Below are positions 54,450 through 62,213 of a DNA stretch of 64,000 bases, one piece after another. Positions within the stretch are counted from its first letter, which is position 1; every line of letters starts with the position of its first letter. The stretch lies in contig CAZEDW010000011.1 of NCBI GenBank assembly GCA_964510955.1, positions 32,326-96,325 on the forward strand, written 5' to 3'. The translations under genes and the position numbers were made by a program. Under the pieces are notes generated by a model. The model saw nothing but the letters and a program-made list of their open reading frames with translations. It did no database searches and had not been told where the DNA came from. The DNA comes from JAFLCM01 sp964510955. Its GTDB lineage: Bacteria; Planctomycetota; Phycisphaerae; Phycisphaerales; UBA1924.

Positions 54450-55021
54450 GAATGACACGGCCCCGAAGACAGAGCACCCGCGGAGGGCGCGCCGGGCGAG
54501 CGGACGGCGCGGGCGATGATGTTCCGCTGGCGTGGCACGAGTTGCTCCGCGCCGGGGGGCTCGTGCGCCGGCTCGCCGAGCCGCACTTCACCCGCATGGG
54601 GATCAGCCCGGCGCAGTGGGGCGTTCTCCGCGCGCTGCAACGGCTGAGCCGGCGGGGCGTGGCGGACCCGCGCATGCACGAGCTGGGCGCGGCGCTTCTC
54701 GTGCAGCCGCCGAGCCTCAGCGCCACGCTTGACAGGATGGTCAGGGCCGGGTTGGTTCGGCGCGAGCCCGATCCGGACGACCATCGCTCGCGGCGCATCG
54801 CCCTGACCGGGGCGGGACGCGATCGCGTCAACAACGCCCTGGGGGCCCATTCAGCGTGGGTGCGGTCGATCACGGCCGGGCTCGGGACCGCGGAGCTCGA
54901 CCGGCTGGCTTCGCTGCTGACCCGCCTCAACAGCCACATGATGAATCAGATGGATCTGCCCGTGCCGCCCCCCGGGGTGCGGGCTCCCGCGCGACGACGT
55001 GCTCCGAGGAAGCGATCATGA
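54440..55021 (+). CDS. MarR-family transcriptional regulator of the efflux operon
   Basis: The 193-residue protein has a winged-helix MarR domain: GISPAQWGVLRALQRL, LGAALLVQPPSLSATLDRMVRAGLV and REPDPDDHRSRRIALT. The N-terminal 25 residues and the C-terminal 25 are basic. It opens a four-gene operon, overlapping macA by four bases, and probably represses it until a ligand binds. Start GTG 54440; an in-frame ATG lies at 54452. Confidence 0.88.
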   Translation: MSERMTRPRRQSTRGGRAGRADGAGDDVPLAWHELLRAGGLVRRLAEPHFTRMGISPAQWGVLRALQRLSRRGVADPRMHELGAALLVQPPSLSATLDRMVRAGLVRREPDPDDHRSRRIALTGAGRDRVNNALGAHSAWVRSITAGLGTAELDRLASLLTRLNSHMMNQMDLPVPPPGVRAPARRRAPRKRS

Positions 55022-56412
55022 AGCGATTGGTCTTGTGGATTGTCGTGATCGCCGCAGTGGGCGCCGGCGGGTACTGGGGGTACCGCTTATGGAGCGAGCG
55101 GTCGCAGAGCGGCGCACCGACATTCCGCACCGCCCCGGTGCAGCGTCGGGACGTCGTCTGGTCGATCAGCGCGACCGGCACCGTGGTGCCGGAGGACGTC
55201 GTTGACGTCGGCACGCAGGTGAACGGTCTCATCGCCTCGTTCGGCGTGGGCACCGACGGCAAGCCGGTTGATTACCGCTCGAACGTCAAGGCCGATTCGG
55301 TGCTCGCGAAGATCGACGACGCCATCTATTCGGCGCAGGTCGCCGCGGACGAGGCCTCGCTCAACCAGGCGCAGGCCGCGGTGCGGGTGGCCGAGGCCAC
55401 TCGGGCGCAGGCGCAGGCCAGGCTCGAGCAAGCGCGGCGCGACTGGGAACGGGCGCAGAAGCTCGGCGAATCCCAGGCGCTGTCGCAGGTTGATTACGAC
55501 TCTTCGAAGTCGAACTTCGAGCAGGCCGAGGCGGGGCTGGCGCTCGCCGAGGCCCAGATCGGTCAGGCGAAATCGCAGGTCGCGAGCGCTCAGGCCGCGC
55601 TGGTGCGCTCGCGCCGGAACCTCTTCTACTGCACCATCGTGTCGCCGGTTGACGGCGTAATCATCGACCGGCGCGTCGATATCGGGCAGACGGTGGTGTC
55701 GAGCCTGAACGCCCCGAGCCTGTTCCTGATCGCCAAGGACCTGACGCGGATGCAGGTTCTGGTGCAGGTCAACGAAGCGGACATCGGGCACGTCAGGCCG
55801 GGCGAGACCGTCTCGTTCACCTGCGACGCGTTCCCCGGCGAGCGCTTCGCCGGCGAAGTGCGGAAGGTGCGCCTGAACGCGACCATGACGCAGAACGTCG
55901 TGACGTACACGGTGGAGATCGTGACGGACAACAGCAGCATGAAGCTGCTGCCGTACCTGACCGCGAACGTGCAGTTCACCCTTGGCCGCGAGGATGACGC
56001 GCTGAGCGTGCCCAACGCGGCCCTGCGGTGGTCGCCGACGCCTTCGAGCGCCGCCGCGTCCGCCTCGGGGTCGGGCGCTGTGTCGCGTGGGGCGGGGCAG
56101 GGGCGGGGCGACGCCCAGTCCTCCCGCACCGGCGACGCGCGCGGCACGAAATCGCCCGGCGGCGAGAGGGACTCCGGCGGGCGCGGCGCTCGGGTCTGGG
56201 TGCTGCGCGAAGGGGTGCCCGTCGCAGCCAGCGTCAAGCTGGGCATCAGTGACGGGACCAGCACCGCGGTCGAATCGGACGAACTCCGCGAGGGTGACGA
56301 GGTGATTGTGGGAGAGGCCGTCGCGTCGGGGGGGACTGGCCAGCAGAGCACCAACCCGTTCGCCCCCCAGATGTTCCGCGGCGGCGGCCGGCCCGGCGGA
56401 GGCGGGCGGTGA
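55018..56412 (+). CDS. MacA-like periplasmic adaptor of an efflux pump
   Basis: The 464-residue protein has an N-terminal membrane anchor (VLWIVVIAAVGAGGYWGY) and the biotinyl-lipoyl and barrel domains typical of HlyD/MacA adaptors, with a coiled-coil hairpin between about residues 115 and 190 (QAQAAVRVAEATRAQAQ). Then VDGVIIDRRVDIGQTV closes the lipoyl domain. A Gly/Ser/Arg-rich insert at about residues 345-395 lies in the outer domain and is not typical of MacA. It would bridge MacB and the TolC-like protein. Confidence 0.88.
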   Translation: MKRLVLWIVVIAAVGAGGYWGYRLWSERSQSGAPTFRTAPVQRRDVVWSISATGTVVPEDVVDVGTQVNGLIASFGVGTDGKPVDYRSNVKADSVLAKIDDAIYSAQVAADEASLNQAQAAVRVAEATRAQAQARLEQARRDWERAQKLGESQALSQVDYDSSKSNFEQAEAGLALAEAQIGQAKSQVASAQAALVRSRRNLFYCTIVSPVDGVIIDRRVDIGQTVVSSLNAPSLFLIAKDLTRMQVLVQVNEADIGHVRPGETVSFTCDAFPGERFAGEVRKVRLNATMTQNVVTYTVEIVTDNSSMKLLPYLTANVQFTLGREDDALSVPNAALRWSPTPSSAAASASGSGAVSRGAGQGRGDAQSSRTGDARGTKSPGGERDSGGRGARVWVLREGVPVAASVKLGISDGTSTAVESDELREGDEVIVGEAVASGGTGQQSTNPFAPQMFRGGGRPGGGGR

Positions 56413-56456
56413 CGGCCGGCGGTCTCGCGCGAGCAGAAGAATCGTTCAGCCAACCA

Positions 56457-57203
56457 ATGAACCGCCCCCTCATCCAACTCGAAGACATCCGGCGCACCTT
56501 CCACATGGGCGACATCGACGTGCCGGTGCTCAGGGGCGTCTCGCTGTCGATCCAGCGGGCCGAGCTGGTGGCGCTGACCGGGCCCTCGGGCTCGGGGAAG
56601 ACGACCCTGATGAACACGCTGGGGTGCCTCGACAGGCCGAGCTCGGGCGAGTACTGGCTGGACGGCGAGGAAACAGCGCGTCTGTCGAACGATGCGCGGG
56701 CGAGGATCCGCAACCGCAAGATCGGATTTGTGTTCCAGTCATTCAACCTGCTCCCGCGGACATCCGCGGTGGAGCAGGTGATGATGCCGCTGGCCTATAC
56801 GGCGTCGGGGCTGAGCGAGCGCGAGGCGCGCCGGCGCGCGGAGGAGATGCTCAAGAAGGTCGGTCTGGGCGACCGCATGGATCACACGCCGAGCCAGCTC
56901 TCGGGCGGCCAGCAGCAGCGAATCGCGATCGCCCGGGCGCTGGTGAATCATCCGCCGGTGCTGTTCGCCGACGAGCCGACCGGCAACCTGGACTCGAGAA
57001 CCACGCTGGAGGTGCTCGCGATGCTGCAGCAGCTCAACCGGGACGAGGGCATCACGATCGTGATCGTGACCCACGACCCCGTGGTCGCCGGGCACACGCG
57101 GCGCAACATCCGCCTGCGTGACGGGCTGGTCGAGTCGGACACGGTGCAGGAACCGCTGCGGGCCGGCGAGCCGGCGGCGCAACTGGTGGGGGCCGCATCA
57201 TGA
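56457..57203 (+). CDS. ABC transporter ATP-binding protein, MacB-type
   Basis: The 248-residue ATPase has Walker A GPSGSGKTT, the Q-loop at FVFQSFNLLPRTSAVEQV, the signature LSGGQQQRIAIARAL, Walker B VLFADEPTGNLDS and the H-loop VTHDP. It powers the MacB-type permease made by the next gene. ATG 56457 is used; a GTG at 56409 would add 16 residues and overlaps macA. It overlaps the permease by four bases. Confidence 0.93.
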   Translation: MNRPLIQLEDIRRTFHMGDIDVPVLRGVSLSIQRAELVALTGPSGSGKTTLMNTLGCLDRPSSGEYWLDGEETARLSNDARARIRNRKIGFVFQSFNLLPRTSAVEQVMMPLAYTASGLSEREARRRAEEMLKKVGLGDRMDHTPSQLSGGQQQRIAIARALVNHPPVLFADEPTGNLDSRTTLEVLAMLQQLNRDEGITIVIVTHDPVVAGHTRRNIRLRDGLVESDTVQEPLRAGEPAAQLVGAAS

Positions 57204-58558
57204 CCTTCGGTCGCACGCTCAAGACGGCGCTGCGGGCGCTGCGGCGAAATGTCACTCGCTCGGCGCTGACCGTGCTGGGCATCGTGATCGGCATCGCGGC
57301 GGTCATCGCGATGATGGAGATCGGCAAGGGCTCGTCGTCGTCGATCGCCAGGACTATCGCGAGCATGGGCGCGAACAACCTCCTGATCATGCCGGGCACG
57401 GCGGCGAGCGGCGGGGTCTCGTTCGGGGCGGGCAGCGTTCTCACCCTCACGGCCGAGGACTGCGCCGCGATCGCACGCGAGTGCCCCGGCATCGCCGCGG
57501 CGTCGCCCATCGTGCGGGCCCGCACGCAGGTGATCTACCAGAGCCGCAACTGGGTGCCGCAGTCGATCCTGGGGGTCACGCCCGAGTACCTTGAGGTGCG
57601 CGAGTGGAAGAACCTCGCCGAGGGCGCGATGTTCGCGGCGTCGGATGTCCGCAACGCCTCGCGGGTGTGCGTGGTGGGTCAGACCATCGTGCGCGAGGTC
57701 TTCCAGGGGCGCTCACCCGTCGGCCAGGAGATGCGGGTGCAAAGCGTGAGCTTCCGGGTGGTCGGCGTGCTCGCCTCCAAGGGCGCCAACGCATTCGGAC
57801 AGGACCAGGACGACATCGTGCTGGCCCCGTGGACGACCATCAAGTACCGCGTGGCGGGCGGCGGGGGCTCCGGCGCGGCGGCGGGCGGCAACGCCGCGTC
57901 GAGCGCAACGGCCAACTCGCTCTTCCCCGGGTCCACGAGTGTGTTCCCCGCACCGTCGGCGGCCCAGGCCGCCGACCAGCCCATGCCCGTGCGGTTCGCC
58001 AACGTGGACCAGATTCTCGCGGCGGCGGCGGCGCCGTCCCAAGTGAAGCCCGCGATCGACCAGGTCACCGGGCTGCTCCGCGAGCGCCACCGCCTGCGCC
58101 CCGATGAGCCCAGCGATTTCTCCATCCGCGACATGACCGAGAGCGCCAATGCGCTTTCTTCCACCTCGACGATGATGACGAACCTGCTGCTGGCGGTGGC
58201 GCTCATCTCGCTCATCGTGGGCGGTGTCGGCATCATGAACATCATGCTGGTATCGGTCACCGAGCGGACGCGCGAGATCGGGCTGCGCATGGCGGTCGGC
58301 GCGCGGGCCCGCGACATCCTCACGCAGTTCCTCACCGAGGCGACGCTGCTGTGCCTGATCGGGGGCCTGCTGGGGCTGGGCGTGGGGCGCGGGGCCGCGG
58401 TGATCGTCCGCGAGGTGATGCGTTGGCCGGTCGAGCTGTCGGTCGAGGCGATCGTGGCGTCGGTGGTCGTCTCGGCGGTGGTGGGGATCGTCTTTGGTTT
58501 CTATCCGGCGTGGAAAGCCTCGCGGCTCGACCCGATCGAGGCGCTCCGCTACGAGTGA
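57200..58558 (+). CDS. ABC transporter permease, MacB-like
   Basis: The 452-residue membrane protein has an N-terminal helix (SALTVLGIVIGIAAVIAMMEIG), a large periplasmic domain, and three C-terminal helices with the FtsX-like motif GGVGIMNIMLVSVTERTREIGLRMAVGARARDI split over two blocks. MacB proteins usually fuse the ATPase and permease; here they are separate. A Gly/Ala-rich insert lies at about residues 220-250. It should drive MacA-TolC type efflux of toxins, peptides or lipids. Confidence 0.92.
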   Translation: MTFGRTLKTALRALRRNVTRSALTVLGIVIGIAAVIAMMEIGKGSSSSIARTIASMGANNLLIMPGTAASGGVSFGAGSVLTLTAEDCAAIARECPGIAAASPIVRARTQVIYQSRNWVPQSILGVTPEYLEVREWKNLAEGAMFAASDVRNASRVCVVGQTIVREVFQGRSPVGQEMRVQSVSFRVVGVLASKGANAFGQDQDDIVLAPWTTIKYRVAGGGGSGAAAGGNAASSATANSLFPGSTSVFPAPSAAQAADQPMPVRFANVDQILAAAAAPSQVKPAIDQVTGLLRERHRLRPDEPSDFSIRDMTESANALSSTSTMMTNLLLAVALISLIVGGVGIMNIMLVSVTERTREIGLRMAVGARARDILTQFLTEATLLCLIGGLLGLGVGRGAAVIVREVMRWPVELSVEAIVASVVVSAVVGIVFGFYPAWKASRLDPIEALRYE

Positions 58559-58566
58559 GTCCGACG

Positions 58567-60036
58567 ATGACCAAGCACCCCCGATCTTCCTGCTTCCGGG
58601 CCGCACCCCTCGCGCTGGTTCTCGGCGTGGTTCAGGGCTGCACGGTCGGGCCCGACTACCGGCCGACGCCCCCACGGACGCCGCCAGAGTGGACCGGCGC
58701 CGACGGCGCCGCGTCGGATCGCCCGGTCGCGTCGGCGCCGACGCACGGCGACGCCGACATCGCCCGCTGGTGGACGGTGTTCAATGACGCCGCGCTGACC
58801 TCGCTCATTGATCGGGCGATGGCGGAGAACCTTGGCCTGGCGCAGGCGGCGTCGCGCATCCGTCAGGCCCGGGCCGCCCGCGTTGTCGCCGCCGGGGGCT
58901 GGTACCCCACTGTCAACGCCGACGCGAGCGCGTCGCGCAGCCGGTCGGGTGGGGCGCGCGGCGCGAGCACGTCCAACCTGTTCCGCGCGGGCTTCGACGC
59001 GACGTGGGAGATCGACGTGTTCGGCGGCACGCGCCGGAGCGTCGAGGCGGCAGAGTCGGACATCGGTTCCGCCGGCTACGCCCGCGAGGCTCAGCGGGTC
59101 ACGCTCGCCGGCGAGGTCGCGGCCACCTACTTCGACCTGCGCGGCGCGCAGCGGCAGCTTGCGATCGCGCGGAAAAACCTCGAAGCGCAGAACCGCACGC
59201 TCGAGCTCACGCGCCAAAGGTTTGACGCCGGCTTCGTCAGCGCCCTCGACGTGGCCAACGCACGGGCCAACGTGACCCAGACCGAGGCCTCGATTCCTTC
59301 GTTCGACGCCCAGGCGAGGTCGTCGATCTACGCGCTGGGAGTGCTGCTGGGCGGGGAGCCCGGGGCGCTGCTGGCGGAACTGTCGCCGGACTCGGACGCG
59401 CCGGAGCTCCCCGCGTCGATCCCCGTCGGGTTGCCGTCGGACCTCTTGCTCCGGCGTCCTGATCTCCGGCAGGCCGAGGCCGACCTGCACAGCGCCACCG
59501 CCAGGATCGGCGTCGCGGTGGCCGACCAGTTCCCGAAGTTCTCTCTGACGGGGAGCTTCGGCGCCCAGGGCGACAAGGTGTCATCGCTGGGGACGCTCGC
59601 CAACCGTTACTGGTCCATCGGCCCCAGCGTCAGCCTGCCGATCTTCACGGGCGGGCGGGTCGAGGGGAACATCGAGCAGGCGCACGAGGCCGCGGAGCAG
59701 GCGGCGCTTGGGTACCGACAGAGCGTGCTGACGGCGCTGCAGGAGGTCGAGACGGCGCTGGTCAACTTCACGCGCGAGCAGCAGCGGCGCGGCGCCCTCA
59801 GCGAAGCGACCGAGGCGAACCGCCAGGCCGTCGATCTCTCGCTCAAGCTCTACGGCGCCGGCAAGGTTGATTTTCTGAACGTGCTGCAGGCGCAACGCCA
59901 ACTGTTCGCCATCGAGGCGCAGCTCACCCAGTCCACGACCAACCTCGCGTCCAATCTCGTGGCGCTCTACAAGGCGCTGGGCGGTGGGTGGGACCCGGGC
60001 GTGACAACGCCCGCGGCGGGCGCAGGCGCGCAATGA
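58567..60036 (+). CDS. TolC/OprM-like outer-membrane efflux lipoprotein
   Basis: The 489-residue protein has a signal with lipobox LGVVQGC and then TVGPDYRPTPPRTPPEW, the start seen in NodT/OprM lipoproteins. Two TolC repeats follow, with FDATWEIDVFGGTRRSVEA, AGEVAATYFDLRGAQRQL and RQRFDAGFVSALDVANARA and the second copy AFSYDxS-like region with VSLPIFTGGRVEG. It completes the MarR-MacA-MacB-TolC operon. A lipidated outer-membrane channel fits a Gram-negative cell envelope. Confidence 0.9.
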   Translation: MTKHPRSSCFRAAPLALVLGVVQGCTVGPDYRPTPPRTPPEWTGADGAASDRPVASAPTHGDADIARWWTVFNDAALTSLIDRAMAENLGLAQAASRIRQARAARVVAAGGWYPTVNADASASRSRSGGARGASTSNLFRAGFDATWEIDVFGGTRRSVEAAESDIGSAGYAREAQRVTLAGEVAATYFDLRGAQRQLAIARKNLEAQNRTLELTRQRFDAGFVSALDVANARANVTQTEASIPSFDAQARSSIYALGVLLGGEPGALLAELSPDSDAPELPASIPVGLPSDLLLRRPDLRQAEADLHSATARIGVAVADQFPKFSLTGSFGAQGDKVSSLGTLANRYWSIGPSVSLPIFTGGRVEGNIEQAHEAAEQAALGYRQSVLTALQEVETALVNFTREQQRRGALSEATEANRQAVDLSLKLYGAGKVDFLNVLQAQRQLFAIEAQLTQSTTNLASNLVALYKALGGGWDPGVTTPAAGAGAQ

Positions 60037-60066
60037 CCGGTGTCTGATACTGGCCCGACTCCCGGC

Positions 60067-61014
60067 TCAGAACGCCAGCTTGCGCAGTGCCAGCCCGTGC
60101 TCGTCGAGCTTGGCCTTCACCTCGTCCAGACTGGTGGCGCCGAAGTTCTTGACGCCCATCAGCTCCGCCTCGGTGCGGGCCGCCAGATCGCCCAGGGTGT
60201 TGATGCCCAGCAGCTGCAGGGCCTTGCGGGCCCGGACCGAGAAGCCCAGGTCCGACACCGGGCGGGCCAGCACGGCCTCGTTGCCCGATCCCTTGAGCTT
60301 GTCGAAAACCTCGCGGCGCACGCGCCGGTGCTGCTCGTCCAATCCCTGGCCGAGGCGCAGGTTCTTGGCCGTGAGCATCTCCTTGATCTCCAGCAACGAC
60401 GCCTCGCCGAAGTTCTTGTAGCCCATCAGCTCGGCCTCGGTGACCCGCAGGAGGTCGCCCAAGGTGCGGATGTTCATCTTCTTCAGGCAGTTGCGCGCCC
60501 GCACCGACAGCTCGAAGTCCGTCACCGGCGTGTCCAGCAGCGCGTTGCGCTTGGCGACGTCGCGGTCGGCATCCTCGTCGAACGACATCTCGCGCGACGC
60601 CTGCACGTCCTTCATGAACAACCGGGCGCGCTCGTGGTTCGGGTTGGTCTCGAGCACCTGGCGGAGCGACTTTTCGGACCGGATGAAGTCGCCGCGATCC
60701 TCGTACAACACCGCGAGATTCATGAGGGCGTTGATGGGGGCTGGGGTGCGGGCGACGCAGCGCTCGTAGAGCGCGATCGCCTCGTCCTCTTCGCCGGCGA
60801 GGTCGAGTTCAAACGCCAGCTTGAACAGCGCGTCGACGCCGTTGGGGTCCGCCGCCACGGCCTTTCGGAACTCCGCGATCGCCTCGTCGCGTTTGCCTTC
60901 CTGACGCAGCCGCTCGCCGCCCTGGATGAGGCGGGCCGCCTGCTCGGGGTTCCCGCGGAGGGTGGCGGTGTCGGCGCCGGCGCCGATGATGGTGTCGAGC
61001 GGGTCGTGGGGCAT
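60067..61014 (-). CDS. TPR protein with two RNA-polymerase alpha-CTD-like domains
   Basis: The 315-residue protein has two to three TPR repeats at residues about 25-130 (AARLIQGGERLRQEGKRDEA; ALMNLAVLYEDRGDFIRSE). It then has two helical domains that match the RpoA C-terminal domain: FELSVRARNCLKKMNIRTL...LMGYKNFGEASLLEI near residue 165 and FSVRARKALQLLGINTL...LMGVKNFGATSLDEV near residue 255. No alpha N-terminal domain is present, so it is not RpoA. The Arg in SVRA and the loop helix suggest DNA or sigma/activator contact. It could act as a decoy or adaptor in transcription. Known as a planctomycete family by pattern. Confidence 0.82.
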   Translation of the reverse strand: MPHDPLDTIIGAGADTATLRGNPEQAARLIQGGERLRQEGKRDEAIAEFRKAVAADPNGVDALFKLAFELDLAGEEDEAIALYERCVARTPAPINALMNLAVLYEDRGDFIRSEKSLRQVLETNPNHERARLFMKDVQASREMSFDEDADRDVAKRNALLDTPVTDFELSVRARNCLKKMNIRTLGDLLRVTEAELMGYKNFGEASLLEIKEMLTAKNLRLGQGLDEQHRRVRREVFDKLKGSGNEAVLARPVSDLGFSVRARKALQLLGINTLGDLAARTEAELMGVKNFGATSLDEVKAKLDEHGLALRKLAF

Positions 61015-61196
61015 GCGTCGATGGCTCCTTGGGCCCAGGGCTGGGGCGCCCGGCCGGTGTCGCGATTCCGTGGATGTCGGATGCCCGGCAAAGCCGGTGG
61101 GAATGGGAGGAGAGTGTACGCGAGCGCTCCGGCGACAATCAAGAACCCCGGTTCGGGTCATGGCAGGGTCCGGCCTCCCCGCTACGATCCGCCCGG

Positions 61197-62213
61197 ATGC
61201 CCGACGGCCCCGCCGTTCCCGTGCGCGCCGACCGCGCCCGCCTTCCCGAGGCGGACGCGTCGCTGTACCTGCACCCCCAGACGCTGGCTCGCCTCGGCAG
61301 CTTCGAGCTCAGAGCCAAGATGATCGTCGAGGGCGTAATGAGCGGGCAGCACCGCTCGCCCTATAAGGGCTTCAGCGTCGAGTTCGCGCAGCACCGGCCG
61401 TATGTGAAGGGCGATGACCTGCGCCACCTGGATTGGAAGGTGTTCGGGCGCTCCGACAAGCTCTATCTCAAGCAGTACGAGCAGGAGACCAATCTTGACC
61501 TCGTGCTGCTGGTGGACTGTTCCGGATCGATGAACTACGGCTCGCGGTCCTACGAGGACGCGTCGGGGGCGGGGCGCAAGACGGCGGTCGACGGGCGGAC
61601 CAACTGGACCAAGTACGACCACGCCACGGCGACCGCCGCCGCTTTCGCGTACATGGCCCTGCGGCAGGGGGACCGCGTGGGCCTGGGGCTGTTCGCCGAC
61701 GCGCTGGTGGACGCGCTGGACCGCACCAACGCGATGACGCAGTGGCGGAGGATTGTCGGCGTGCTGTCGAACCACCCCGTGGACAAGCCGACAGACTTCG
61801 GGCACGTAATCGACCAGACGCTGGGCAAGCTCAACAGCCGGTGCCTGATCGTGATCGTCAGTGATTTCTTCGAAGACCCCGCGCGCGTCCGCACGGCCCT
61901 GGCGCGTGTCCGGCACAAGCGACATGACCTCATCATGGTGCAGGTGGTGGACCGGCTGGAGCAGACCTTTGACTTCGAGAACACCGCGCCGCTGCTGGGG
62001 CTTGAGGGCGAGGGTCTGGTCAAGGTCGACCCGCGCGCCATCCGCGCCGCATACCTGGAGGTGTTCAACGACCACTGCGAGCAGGTCGCCAAGACCGCCC
62101 GGGCGTTCGGGTTTGACTACCTGCAGGTCTGCACCCACGACTGGCTCGGCCCGGCGATCGGCGCGTTTGTCGCCAAGCGCAACGCACTCCTGAAGCGAAG
62201 CAAATCCGGATGA
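61197..62213 (+). CDS. DUF58-domain protein
   Basis: The 338-residue protein has the DUF58 signature HRSPYKGFSVEFAQHRPY and YVKGDDLRHLDWKVFGRSD, followed by a von Willebrand A-like fold with LVLLVDCSGSM (a MIDAS-type DxSxS). DUF58 proteins accompany MoxR ATPases and Bat proteins in many bacteria; a MoxR gene is not in the window. The stop overlaps the next ATG (ATGA). Confidence 0.9.
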   Translation: MPDGPAVPVRADRARLPEADASLYLHPQTLARLGSFELRAKMIVEGVMSGQHRSPYKGFSVEFAQHRPYVKGDDLRHLDWKVFGRSDKLYLKQYEQETNLDLVLLVDCSGSMNYGSRSYEDASGAGRKTAVDGRTNWTKYDHATATAAAFAYMALRQGDRVGLGLFADALVDALDRTNAMTQWRRIVGVLSNHPVDKPTDFGHVIDQTLGKLNSRCLIVIVSDFFEDPARVRTALARVRHKRHDLIMVQVVDRLEQTFDFENTAPLLGLEGEGLVKVDPRAIRAAYLEVFNDHCEQVAKTARAFGFDYLQVCTHDWLGPAIGAFVAKRNALLKRSKSG

